Part shown: positions 27,007 to 35,770 of the stretch, one piece after another | How the letters are laid out: each line of letters starts with the position of its first letter | Position numbering within the stretch: position 1 is the stretch's first letter | Assembly (NCBI GenBank): GCA_000513555.1 | Contig: ALYD01000013.1 | Location: forward strand, 1-64,000 | Length of the DNA stretch: 64,000 nt | Reading direction: 5' to 3' | Source: Lachnospiraceae bacterium JC7 | GTDB lineage: Bacteria; Bacillota; Clostridia; Lachnospirales; Lachnospiraceae | Position numbers and translations under genes: made by a program | The notes under the pieces: model-generated | Told to the model about the DNA's origin: nothing | Seen by the model: the letters and a program-made list of their open reading frames with translations, nothing else | The model's database searches: none

Positions 27007-27957
27007 TCACTTTCTTGTCCTGGTACCCACAAGACATTTAATGCCTCTCTCATTGAAGTATTCTGCGATCCTTTCCACCCGCCTCTGAAAACCCGGACGG
27101 TTGAACTTCAGATTTTTCATGGGATATTCCTGTCCCAAAGACTCATACTTCTCGATACCAAGGCGCATAAAGCTCAGCAGCTGCAGCACCTCTACGTTGT
27201 TGTCAAGCTCCTCCCTGATAAAGTCCGCAGAAGCTTTTATATTCTCTTCATCATCATTTATATGTGGGATAACCGGAATGCGCAGTATGGTATCTATATT
27301 TTGTCCGGAAAGTTTTTTCAGATTCTCGCGAATCAGCTCATTGCCAACGCCGGTATATACGCGATGCTTGGTGCTGTTCATCAGTTTAAGATCAGAGATC
27401 ACAAGGTCCGTATAGGGAAGCACCTTTTCAACCTCGTTCCATGAAACGGAAAAAGTGGATTCCAAACAGGTATGAATGTTCTCCTCTTTACATCTCTTAA
27501 ACAGCTCTCTTACGAAATCTGCCTGAAGCAGAGGCTCTCCGCCGGAAACAGTCACTCCGCCTCCGGACTCTTCATAATAACCCTTGTCTCTCAGAATAAT
27601 CTCCATGCATTCCTGAACCGACATCTTCTTTCCCCAGCTTCTTATGGCGTCCGAGGGACAATTATCCCCGCATACCATACATCCCTGGCAATCAGCTCTT
27701 TCAAGTCTCACAGGCTTGTTCCTGAAAAACTGCAGTACATTATCCTTCGGACAGACTGCCTTGCAGGCACCGCACTGCTTCAGTCCTATGCATTTACTCT
27801 TATAAAGCCCCGGTTCTATTCCGGGCTTCTGACTCTCCGGATTGCTGCACCATCTGCACCTCAGTGGGCATCCCTTGAGAAAAAGCTCTGTCCTCATTCC
27901 CGGTCCGTCATGTATGGTAAATCTCTGAATATTAAAAACAATTCCTTCTGTACTCAA
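27007..27957 (-). CDS. hpfH: Glycyl radical enzyme activating enzyme (radical SAM)
   Basis: 316 residues starting at TTG (27957), with AGGTGA five bases upstream. Radical-SAM CxxxCxxC at Cys30, Cys34 and Cys37 (GCPLRCRWCSNPES), followed by two ferredoxin-like cluster motifs (CGACKAVCPKDN; CQGCMVCGDNCPSDAI), the insert typical of activases for diol dehydratase-type enzymes. SAM-binding GGEPLLQ follows. It uses SAM and reduced iron-sulfur clusters to place the glycyl radical on the neighbouring enzyme. First gene of the three-gene operon, 72 bases before the dehydratase. Confidence 0.88.
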   Translation of the reverse strand: MSTEGIVFNIQRFTIHDGPGMRTELFLKGCPLRCRWCSNPESQKPGIEPGLYKSKCIGLKQCGACKAVCPKDNVLQFFRNKPVRLERADCQGCMVCGDNCPSDAIRSWGKKMSVQECMEIILRDKGYYEESGGGVTVSGGEPLLQADFVRELFKRCKEENIHTCLESTFSVSWNEVEKVLPYTDLVISDLKLMNSTKHRVYTGVGNELIRENLKKLSGQNIDTILRIPVIPHINDDEENIKASADFIREELDNNVEVLQLLSFMRLGIEKYESLGQEYPMKNLKFNRPGFQRRVERIAEYFNERGIKCLVGTRTRK

Positions 27958-28248
27958 TTAGTCACCTATCCTTAGTTTACCGTCAATTCCTTTACATATA
28001 CGTTCGAGAGTGTCCTACATAGCCTTACTCTCGCCAAGTGCCAGCCGAAGAATCTCTTCCCGAGACATGTCCGATCCTGCCCTTGACTATATTATATTCT
28101 AGGCATAAACGGCAGATTTTAATATTACCCCTATTGCTTATTTATATAGGGAATGTTCCTTATTTTCAAATGGATGTAAACAGTTCTGTCAAGCCAAAAG
28201 AATAAGCACATCACTGTCGTTTTCCGACATAATGATGTGCCATATCAC
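27958..28248. other. Leader of the glycyl-radical operon
   Basis: No long gene. A minus-strand TATAAT lies near 28090 (GAATATAATATAG) without a convincing -35. Between it and the activase start is a 17-codon minus-strand frame at 28015-28068 (MSREEILRLALGESKAM) with AGGA seven bases upstream. Its end lies in a hairpin formed by CGAGAG (28005-28010) and CTCTCG (28028-28033), resembling a leader-peptide attenuator. Further out is a hairpin of 8 plus 5 bp at 28206-28240. Confidence 0.35.
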
Positions 28249-28385
28249 AAAAAACGGGCGGGATTCCATTGAATGGCTGTGCCTTCAAAAACACACCCTT
28301 ACAGCGGCCGTCTGCCGAGCCGTTTTTTGCCGAAGAGCTGTTTTCTGTGCAGACGCGCATATGTATGCGCACCCGCCCGTTTTTT
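28249..28385. repeat. 137-bp element bounded by 14-bp perfect inverted repeats
   Basis: AAAAAACGGGCGGG (28249-28262) is the exact reverse complement of CCCGCCCGTTTTTT (28372-28385). Inside are a GCGCAT-ATGT-ATGCGC hairpin (28355-28370) and CGGC/GCCG pairings. Each end can act as a terminator for one direction. It follows the reverse transcriptase stop by 36 bases. It may be a bidirectional terminator, a structured RNA or a small non-autonomous mobile element; the sequence alone does not decide. Confidence 0.6.
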
Positions 28386-28420
28386 CCTTATGATGTTGGT
28401 GTTAAAAAAACAGTTTAAAT

Positions 28421-29659
28421 CTATATCCTTTTATCATTCTCATCGATACCATGATAGAAGGCATGAACCAGTGTACGGTATCCCATTCTTTGCATGGTCT
28501 TATATCGGACCCTGTATTTGGAATCAGTTCTCTTGCCTCCGCTTCCGACATAGCGTATACATTCCTGACAGTAATTGTCAAGCTTACGGAGACTGTCACA
28601 ACGAGTCAGTATCCTGAAGGACCAGTCAACCCAGTTGAGCTCGTTGGTATCAAGTCCTCTTCCGAAAAAATACATATCTATCCTGTCTATCATTTTCTTC
28701 ATGGTCTCTTCTCTGGACAAACCATACTTTTTTTGACACCTCACCAGCTTTCTGGCTTTGTGATTCATACGCCACATGATGGATTTCATAGAATGCTTTG
28801 ATATATCATACTCTCGTCCTTCTATGGAAAAACCAAGAAGATCAAATTTCTCCCCGGGCATAAGTATATCTGTTTTATCTTCATTAAATGAAAGTCCTCT
28901 TTCTGAAAACAGATCCTTAAGCTTTATGTATATCCCTTTGGCCTCCTCCTGAGAGGATGAAAAAATCGCTATATCATCTGCATAGCGGCAGTAATAATCG
29001 CATTCCTTCCTGATAAGCATATCTACGTCTTTAAGGTAAACATTCTCAAAAAATGTGGTCAGGGGACATCCGCTAAGGGCTCCTGTAGAGCCTTCCATGA
29101 GCCTGCCGTCAGCATAAAACCGTCCCCTCATCAAAAGTGTCCTTAAAAACCAGCAAAGATCCGGATCTGTATCTTTAAATAAAGCATCAAGCATATCCGC
29201 AAGAATACCGGGCTGAACATTGTCTCCATAGCTTTTAATATCTGATTTCAGGACCCATTTGGTATTACACAGATCATTCTTTCTTATGTCATAAAATATT
29301 CTGGAAACATGCTTTCCGATTCTGAAAGAATAGACCGAATCTTCATAAATATCATCATAATCATGAAGCACAAAGGCCATGAGCTTCATGAGCATCTTCT
29401 CTTCAGCTAAAAAACGATATATGGTCCTTTTTTTCTGACTGCTTTTCTTTTTAAGTAAGGTCCTGTGAGGTATGGACAGAAAAAAATCACGGTTACAGAG
29501 ACGTTTTATATCCGTTTTACATTTATCTGAAAGGATATACTCCTTTAATTCGGCAAGTTCTTCCGGGCTTATGTTATATGAACCTTCCTTTCTCAAAAGG
29601 AAAGCATCCCGAACCTCGGGAGACAGCATTTTTTCAAAAACAGTTGCTGTATTATTCAT
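28421..29659 (-). CDS. Stand-alone reverse transcriptase
   Basis: 412 residues. Reverse transcriptase core: first catalytic Asp in WVLKSDIKSYGDNV (Asp140), the GALSGCPLTTFFENVYLKDVD box (about 193-213, equivalent to QGxxxSP...NxxL), YCRYADDIAIFS with catalytic YADD at 226-229, then NEDKTDIL and DLLGFSI. About 130 C-terminal residues are basic and helical. There is no HNH domain, no recognisable maturase X domain and no group II intron structure around it, and the box differs from the diversity-generating-type SQ motif. It belongs to an unassigned or retron/defence-like group. Divergent to an export ABC pair, with 175 bases between. Confidence 0.88.
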   Translation of the reverse strand: MNNTATVFEKMLSPEVRDAFLLRKEGSYNISPEELAELKEYILSDKCKTDIKRLCNRDFFLSIPHRTLLKKKSSQKKRTIYRFLAEEKMLMKLMAFVLHDYDDIYEDSVYSFRIGKHVSRIFYDIRKNDLCNTKWVLKSDIKSYGDNVQPGILADMLDALFKDTDPDLCWFLRTLLMRGRFYADGRLMEGSTGALSGCPLTTFFENVYLKDVDMLIRKECDYYCRYADDIAIFSSSQEEAKGIYIKLKDLFSERGLSFNEDKTDILMPGEKFDLLGFSIEGREYDISKHSMKSIMWRMNHKARKLVRCQKKYGLSREETMKKMIDRIDMYFFGRGLDTNELNWVDWSFRILTRCDSLRKLDNYCQECIRYVGSGGKRTDSKYRVRYKTMQRMGYRTLVHAFYHGIDENDKRI

Positions 29660-29834
29660 CTTTTCATGCCCCCTGAATAAACATGGAGTGCCGGTATAAA
29701 CCGGCTCTAATATACTGCAACAGCTTATTTTTTATCATTTTATCATAACCGGCTCATGCCGTACAGATAGCCATCACAGGACGCAACTGATATAATACAA
29801 GGTAAGTGTATGGTCATTTTTTGAGGGCAATACC

Positions 29835-32024
29835 ATGAACGTGAATATCCCTATAACGATACAGATGCATTCCGCCGAAAACGGAATTGCTGTGATAGCT
29901 TCCATGCTCGGGGCCTACGGAAGATTCGAGCCCCTTGAAAAGTTGCGCGAAAAAACAGTGGCTTCCAGAAACGGTTCCACTCCCGAACAGCTTTCGAATA
30001 TGGCAGAGCAGTTCGGACTGGATACGGAAATTCTGAATATTTCAAAAGATGACATCTGTAAGCAGACTTTCCCACTGGTGGCCTTCTGGAAGAAAAGGTA
30101 TTACTGCATAGTAAAAAAGATAGACGGAGAAAGGGTATATGTCATGGATCCTTCAAAGGGAAATGTATGCCTGCCTCTTTCATTTTTTAAAGACAGATTC
30201 TCCGGCATCATGATAAGGATGGTTCCCGGTGACGGTTTTTTAAAAAGCGGAACCAGGCCCCGGATATTTAATATTATCTTCCGGCGCATGAAGGGAATGG
30301 AGGTCGTACTTATAAAGGTCATCATCCTTAACATCCTCGCTGTGGTACTGAATCTTATCATGATCAACAGCCAGAGGATCCTGCTTGATATGGCATCAGC
30401 TACAACCGGATCTTCCGGATTTACTTCGCCCTTAAACCATCAGCTTATGATGAAGCTCCCGACCCCGCTCCAAAATACCTCAGGCCTTATTCTGGCCACG
30501 ATGTATGTGTCTCTTGCCCTTCTTACCATTGTTAATGTTTTAAAAACTCTCTTCATCTTCAAATCAGCTTTTTTGAATGCTGCAAAATCTGAATCAGCCC
30601 TCTTTAAGAAGCTGTTTGCCCAGCCTCTTCAGTTTTTTGAGCAGTACAGCATCGGTGAGCTGATGCAGCGTATAGACACCAATAAAAATCTGAGCATGTC
30701 TCTCATCAGAAGCATAGTCCCAAGATTTCTGGATCTGTTGATGGTCTTGGTTTATGGTATTCAGATGTTCCTGTTTAACCCTGTGCTGGGCGTCCTCTGT
30801 CTTCTGGTGGAGATAATCTATCTTATACTGTCCGGTATCCTTCAGTCTGAGATCGCAAACCGGGCCAGAGTTCTAAGTACAAGTACAAATTCCATGAACT
30901 CCGTCACCTTAAGCGGCCTTGGAAACATTGAAACCATCAAAGCAGGCGGTGTGGAAAGGGTCTTTTTTTCAAGATGGAACGAGGCACAGCGCCTTTACCG
31001 CGAAAGCCGTTTTGACAATATAAATATCAATCAGGCATCCACAGCACTGAACGGATTCCGTTCCGTCTTTTCACAGGGCATGATCCTGTTTGCAGGTGCC
31101 TATTTCATCATAAAGGGGAATTTCACTCTTGGAATGATGGCAGCACTTCAGTCAATTCTTGCAAACCTGAGAAAAAGCCTCTCAAACTGCGTTCAGACCG
31201 TAAACTCTCTTCAAAGCACCAGAACCAGCATAGAGCGGGTCGAAGACATTGAAAACAGACACCTGAGAAACGAGATACCTCTTCAGGAAAAGGAGGAACC
31301 GGAACAGTTTCCCGGAAATCTGGAAGTAAAGAATATTGTATTCCGGTACAATGCCGGTGACCCTCCCGCCATTCAGGATGTATCTCTATCCGTAAAAAGC
31401 GGCGAGATCATAGCTATCGTGGGAGAAAGCGGCTGCGGAAAGACTACTCTCCTTAAATGCATAGGAGACATGTATCAGCCCGAATCCGGAAGCATCCTAT
31501 ATTCAGGAAAAGAAAGAGCGGGCATTCCTGATGTGGTATTTCATTCATCTCTTGCAATGGTCAATCAGGAAGTAATGATGTTTCAGGATACCATCATGTC
31601 CAACATAACCCTATGGGATTCCACCATAGCAAATTATGATGTGATCATGGCCGCCAATGAGGCCCAGATCCACAAAAGGATAATGAGGGATCGAGACGGA
31701 TATTACAGGGCTGTTCTTGAAAACGGCAAAAACTTTTCAGGGGGAGAGCTACAGCGGATGGAGCTGGCAAGAGCTCTTGCAAAGGAACCCACTCTTCTTC
31801 TGCTGGATGAATTCACATCAGCCCTTGATGCTCTGACTGAGGAGAAGGTTTTTGAAGCCTTACGAAAAAAGGGTACCACCTGTATCATTTCGGCCCACAG
31901 ACTTTCCACTGTTGCATCCTGTGACCGCATTTACTGCATGGAAAAGGGGCGAATCGTGGAAAGCGGAACTCATAATGAACTTATGGAGATGGACGGTCTT
32001 TATAAACGGCTGGTCAATGCTTAG
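29835..32024 (+). CDS. NHLM-type peptide-export ABC transporter with inactive C39 domain
   Basis: 729 residues: N-terminal C39-like domain (1-130), transmembrane region (~150-450), ATPase (~490-729). The ATPase has Walker A GESGCGKTTLL, signature FSGGELQRMELARAL and Walker B LLLLDEFTSALD. The closest domain order is the first transporter of nitrile-hydratase-leader (NHLP) bacteriocin systems. The peptidase looks dead: the usual ECG catalytic Cys reads ENG (Asn16) and the catalytic His reads Tyr89, while Asp105 of the DP motif remains. It may therefore bind but not cut its cargo. GAGGG precedes the ATG. No precursor peptide gene was seen. Confidence 0.85.
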   Translation: MNVNIPITIQMHSAENGIAVIASMLGAYGRFEPLEKLREKTVASRNGSTPEQLSNMAEQFGLDTEILNISKDDICKQTFPLVAFWKKRYYCIVKKIDGERVYVMDPSKGNVCLPLSFFKDRFSGIMIRMVPGDGFLKSGTRPRIFNIIFRRMKGMEVVLIKVIILNILAVVLNLIMINSQRILLDMASATTGSSGFTSPLNHQLMMKLPTPLQNTSGLILATMYVSLALLTIVNVLKTLFIFKSAFLNAAKSESALFKKLFAQPLQFFEQYSIGELMQRIDTNKNLSMSLIRSIVPRFLDLLMVLVYGIQMFLFNPVLGVLCLLVEIIYLILSGILQSEIANRARVLSTSTNSMNSVTLSGLGNIETIKAGGVERVFFSRWNEAQRLYRESRFDNININQASTALNGFRSVFSQGMILFAGAYFIIKGNFTLGMMAALQSILANLRKSLSNCVQTVNSLQSTRTSIERVEDIENRHLRNEIPLQEKEEPEQFPGNLEVKNIVFRYNAGDPPAIQDVSLSVKSGEIIAIVGESGCGKTTLLKCIGDMYQPESGSILYSGKERAGIPDVVFHSSLAMVNQEVMMFQDTIMSNITLWDSTIANYDVIMAANEAQIHKRIMRDRDGYYRAVLENGKNFSGGELQRMELARALAKEPTLLLLDEFTSALDALTEEKVFEALRKKGTTCIISAHRLSTVASCDRIYCMEKGRIVESGTHNELMEMDGLYKRLVNA

Positions 32025-32029
32025 AAGCT

Positions 32030-34201
32030 ATGGGAATATTCAGTAATCTTATTATTCAAAGAGACGAAAGAGACAGAGAAGCGGAGCATAAGGCAGATCT
32101 CAATATGATAAATCATCTGGAGACTTCCGGCGCCGATTCTGTTTCTGCTGCCCAAAATATCATCCACTATATCCTAAACAGATACAATATCAGCACAAAA
32201 GCAGTTTACGGATGTGACACTCTGGAGGATATGATGGATCTTATTCTTGATCCTCTGGGAATGATGTATGATGAAGCAGATCTTAAGGATCCTTCCTGGA
32301 AAAAAAGAAGCGATCTCATGCTGGGGTTTTTATGTGACGGCACAGCCATTGCCCTGATACCGGGCATTTTCGGCTACAAATTCATCAGTTCAAAGGACGG
32401 AAAAAAACATCTTGTGACAGATAAGACACCGCTGAAGGAAAAGGCCTATGCGATCTACCGTCCTCTTCCCAGTGAGAAGCTTAGTCTCTGGCACCTCCTT
32501 ATTTATATGCTTCATATACTGTCTCCCAGAGATTATATTCTGGTGATGACAGCAAGTATGGCTGTCACCCTCCTCGGACTGGTGATCCCGAAAATGAATG
32601 CCCTTGTTCTTAAAGAGGTTGTTCCCAGAGGTTCAGAAGGAATCCCTCTTTTGATTGAACTTGCACTCCTTTTTCTTTTGTCAGGATGCATAAGAAGCGC
32701 CATATCTGCCATAAAAGGAATCCTTTTGGGAAGAACCAGAGAAAGAATCGCAGGCCAGACTCAGGCTGCCGTTATGGCAAGACTCCTTCTCCTGTCCCAA
32801 AGCTACTTCACAAAATATTCAACGGGTAATCTCACAAAGCAGATAAGCAACACAAGAAGGCTTTGTGACCAGATTATAGGATTTGTACTGGATTCTCTTT
32901 TTACCGCTATTTTCTCTGTGGCCTATATATTCCAGATGCAGGGTTTTTCGGCAGTACTGGCATTGCCGGCCCTCACCGTTCTTTTTATACGCTGCATTCT
33001 GTCCTTTATCATCTCCTTGTACGAAGCAGGTAACGACAGGAACACACTTGCTGCAGAAACGGAATCGGATTCCTTTTTATATACAGCCATAAAAGGAGTA
33101 CAGACTATAAAGGGAAACGGTGCGGAAAGGCGTCTTTATGCCAACTGGGTCAGACGCTACAGCAAAGTTTTAAAGTATGATCTGGACAAGCCCGTGATCT
33201 TAAAGCTGGAAGACGTCATAACCGGCTTTGTTTCTTCCGTAGGAACGGTGATCCTGGTATCTATGGTGATGCCCTTCGGAATCGATGTCACTGACTATCT
33301 TGCTTTTATCAATGCTTATGGCCTGATAGTTACCGCATGCTCATCTCTTATGGAATCCTTTGAAAAAATCATACTCATGAAACCCATGGCGGAAACTCTT
33401 TCAGATCTCATGAAGGAGCACATAGAGTGTGTAGAGGGAGGAACCTACCTTAGAAATGTCCGGGGAGAGCTAAGGATCGAAAACCTTTCTTTCTCCTATG
33501 AAGGCACCGGCAGAAGCTGCCTTAAGGATATTTCCTTCGGAGTAAAAAAGGGCGAAAAAGTTGCGATAGTAGGGGAGAGCGGGTGCGGAAAAAGCACTAT
33601 TTTAAAGCTCATACTCGGCGCTCTCAGACCTGATGGCGGAGGAATCTATATCGACGGAAATGAACTCAGTACCATAAACCTGAGATCCTACAGAAAACAC
33701 GTGGGCTCTGTATTTCAGTTCAGCAGTCTCATGCCGGGCACCGTATATTCCAATATCGCCTTTGGTCCCGTACCGGTTTCGAGGGACACTGCTGTGGAGG
33801 CTGCCCAAAAAGCGGATATTCTGGATTATATAAACACCTTGCAGATGGGACTGGATACAGAAATTTCAGAATCCGGATCCAAAGGTTTCTCAGGCGGACA
33901 AAGGCAGCGTATCCTTCTGGCAAGAGCATTTGCTTCCCATCCCAGCATTCTCCTACTGGATGAAGCAACTTCGGCTCTTGATAATGTCTCTCAGTCAAAG
34001 GTCCTCGAGTCCGTATATAAGGAAAAATGTACGGTCGTCATGGTAGCCCACAGACTTTCAACGGTGAAGAAGTGCGACCGCATCATCATGCTTGATGACG
34101 GGACAGTCATCGAACATGGAACTTACGACGAACTCATCAAAAAGAACGGCGCCTTCGCAAATCTTGTCAGAAGACAGCAGATGTCAGCATGGTCAGACTA
34201 A
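32030..34201 (+). CDS. Second NHLM-type export ABC transporter
   Basis: 723 residues: an N-terminal soluble domain (1-145) of the kind seen in the second NHLP transporter, membrane helices (~165-440), and an ATPase with GESGCGKSTIL, FSGGQRQRILLARAF and ILLLDEATSALD. It begins five bases after the first transporter, so translation is probably coupled. The two likely form a heteromeric exporter for a ribosomally made peptide. Modification enzymes and a leader peptide, normally in the same cluster, are not visible within 6 kb. Confidence 0.85.
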   Translation: MGIFSNLIIQRDERDREAEHKADLNMINHLETSGADSVSAAQNIIHYILNRYNISTKAVYGCDTLEDMMDLILDPLGMMYDEADLKDPSWKKRSDLMLGFLCDGTAIALIPGIFGYKFISSKDGKKHLVTDKTPLKEKAYAIYRPLPSEKLSLWHLLIYMLHILSPRDYILVMTASMAVTLLGLVIPKMNALVLKEVVPRGSEGIPLLIELALLFLLSGCIRSAISAIKGILLGRTRERIAGQTQAAVMARLLLLSQSYFTKYSTGNLTKQISNTRRLCDQIIGFVLDSLFTAIFSVAYIFQMQGFSAVLALPALTVLFIRCILSFIISLYEAGNDRNTLAAETESDSFLYTAIKGVQTIKGNGAERRLYANWVRRYSKVLKYDLDKPVILKLEDVITGFVSSVGTVILVSMVMPFGIDVTDYLAFINAYGLIVTACSSLMESFEKIILMKPMAETLSDLMKEHIECVEGGTYLRNVRGELRIENLSFSYEGTGRSCLKDISFGVKKGEKVAIVGESGCGKSTILKLILGALRPDGGGIYIDGNELSTINLRSYRKHVGSVFQFSSLMPGTVYSNIAFGPVPVSRDTAVEAAQKADILDYINTLQMGLDTEISESGSKGFSGGQRQRILLARAFASHPSILLLDEATSALDNVSQSKVLESVYKEKCTVVMVAHRLSTVKKCDRIIMLDDGTVIEHGTYDELIKKNGAFANLVRRQQMSAWSD

Positions 34202-34261
34202 AGAATTTTGTCATATATCAGTCAAAGAAGACTTTTCCCCATTAAAAAAACACAGTGGGTA

Positions 34262-35443
34262 TCATAACTTCTTCATCAGCTGGTATCTGCTATTCACATG
34301 GAACTTTTCGTAGATATTCTCAACGTGCTTCTTTACAGTGTGGTAACTAATGACCATAGAGGCCGCTATCTCCTTATAGGTATAGCCCCTGACCATGAGG
34401 CGGGCCACCTTCTGTTCTGTTTTTGTAAGAGCACTGAGACTGGCGATTCCGGCATCCAAGGCTACATCTGCCTGTGAGGCAGACTCATGAGTTTCCTTAT
34501 GTATGGTGATCCAGTGATAGAGATCCACTATACCGTTTGAATAACTCTGTCTGTAATCGTGTATGGTGTAAATATAATTCTTTATGGTCCTGTTATGTAC
34601 TTCGCTGTGGTCTCCTTCGGAAACTCCAAGAAGAAAAGGAAGCCAGTTACACGGGGTATCAGAGTCAATGCTTCCGAGATTCCCCCCCATCAGCTCTTCT
34701 AGTCTTCTCATAGCCTCACTGCTGTGATCAAGTATATGCATGAAGTCATCGGTTATAAGATATGCCTTCTCTCCCGAAGCGATGATCTCCCCCTGTATCT
34801 TCGAGATGATCTTTACCTGTTCGTACTTCTTGAAATTCTTGTAAGCCGTGGCTATATAAGAATATATATCCCGGAGATGTTCCACATCTTTGTCGCTAAA
34901 GTCTCCCTCTGCCTCATCCCTCAGGAATACCAGCTGAATGTAGGCATTGATACCGAAGGCCATGGTGAGGCTGTAATGGGCCCCGAAATACTTTTCAAGA
35001 AAACCAACATGGGCTGAATTCTTATAGTCCAAAACGATGTCTGTTCCACGATACAGTCTCGGTTCAATATCAAAGTAGGTGAGATGATCATTTACAGCAT
35101 CTTCATATATTTTTTGTCTCACTATATCTTCAGGTTCAAAATACCTATATGGATGGCTATCCCCTTCTATGTCTTTATCTCCATAAGCCGCACTTTTGTC
35201 CTGCATGCTCCCGTCAAGTCTCGAACCTCTGTTTATATTTGAAATATTGCCCTCGATCTTTTCAGTCTGGGAAAGGAACTTTCCATGGGTATCGAAATAC
35301 ATGATCATGACCTTGGAAAGCCCGAAATTTCTCTCGAGAGACTCAAGCATAAAGGGATTGAAAAATTCCTGAGATCCGGTCTGGTGCTGCTCCATATCCA
35401 TAAAAAAATTCTTTTGTCCCGAATCATAGCTGTTTGACATCAT
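34262..35443 (-). CDS. LuxR-type regulator with large N-terminal sensor
   Basis: 393 residues. The C-terminal ~60 residues are a LuxR/GerE helix-turn-helix (LTKTEQKVARLMVRGYTYKEIA, then SYHTVKKHVENIYEKF). The ~320-residue N-terminal part has no family I recognise; it could be a GAF/PAS-like sensor. It converges on the ABC pair with 60 bases between stops. Regulation of the exporter or reverse transcriptase is possible but not shown. A terminator-like hairpin lies in its upstream region. Confidence 0.8.
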   Translation of the reverse strand: MMSNSYDSGQKNFFMDMEQHQTGSQEFFNPFMLESLERNFGLSKVMIMYFDTHGKFLSQTEKIEGNISNINRGSRLDGSMQDKSAAYGDKDIEGDSHPYRYFEPEDIVRQKIYEDAVNDHLTYFDIEPRLYRGTDIVLDYKNSAHVGFLEKYFGAHYSLTMAFGINAYIQLVFLRDEAEGDFSDKDVEHLRDIYSYIATAYKNFKKYEQVKIISKIQGEIIASGEKAYLITDDFMHILDHSSEAMRRLEELMGGNLGSIDSDTPCNWLPFLLGVSEGDHSEVHNRTIKNYIYTIHDYRQSYSNGIVDLYHWITIHKETHESASQADVALDAGIASLSALTKTEQKVARLMVRGYTYKEIAASMVISYHTVKKHVENIYEKFHVNSRYQLMKKL

Positions 35444-35770
35444 TCTGAAAACTACTCCTTAAAAATATCCAACCATAATATATTTCATTTCGTTCTGATA
35501 AACAATAAAAAAAGCTCCGCCTAAGATGTGCTTGAGAAAACATCCCGGCGGAGCCGACTCATTGATAAACATCCCCGTAAATCAATTATAATTATGTTAC
35601 CACTAATGAGCTGTTACGGGAAGTACCTGATTTATTATGATTCATTCACAATATTTTCAAGCTTTCCTATATAATTGATGCCAACTAAAATATCTTTATA
35701 GGTATTTTAAAGATCGTGAAGTTATAAACATTGAAATAAGCATGACTTGTCGGGAAAGAAAGGGGAAACT
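35444..35770. other. Divergent upstream region of LuxR-type and acetolactate decarboxylase genes
   Basis: About 327 bases without a convincing gene. It contains the hairpin at 35507-35554 and otherwise AT-rich sequence expected to hold both promoters. A 37-codon minus-strand frame overlapping the hairpin has no usable ribosome site. Confidence 0.45.
35507..35554 (-). terminator. Terminator-like hairpin upstream of the LuxR-type gene
   Basis: GCTCCGCC (35514-35521) pairs with GGCGGAGC (35547-35554); seven Us follow on the minus strand. It is 64 bases before the LuxR-type start, in its leader, so it could attenuate that gene. Confidence 0.6.

Noticed and set aside
28421-29659. Diversity-generating retroelement
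   Set aside because: The reverse transcriptase lacks the SQ-type motif, and I saw no template/variable repeat pair or accessory gene nearby.
28421-29659. Group II intron
   Set aside because: No maturase or HNH domain and no recognisable intron domain V or boundaries flank the gene.
35444-35580. 37-codon minus-strand frame with a GG-type motif that could be a bacteriocin precursor for the nearby exporters
   Set aside because: The frame is formed by the terminator hairpin sequence and has no spaced ribosome binding site.
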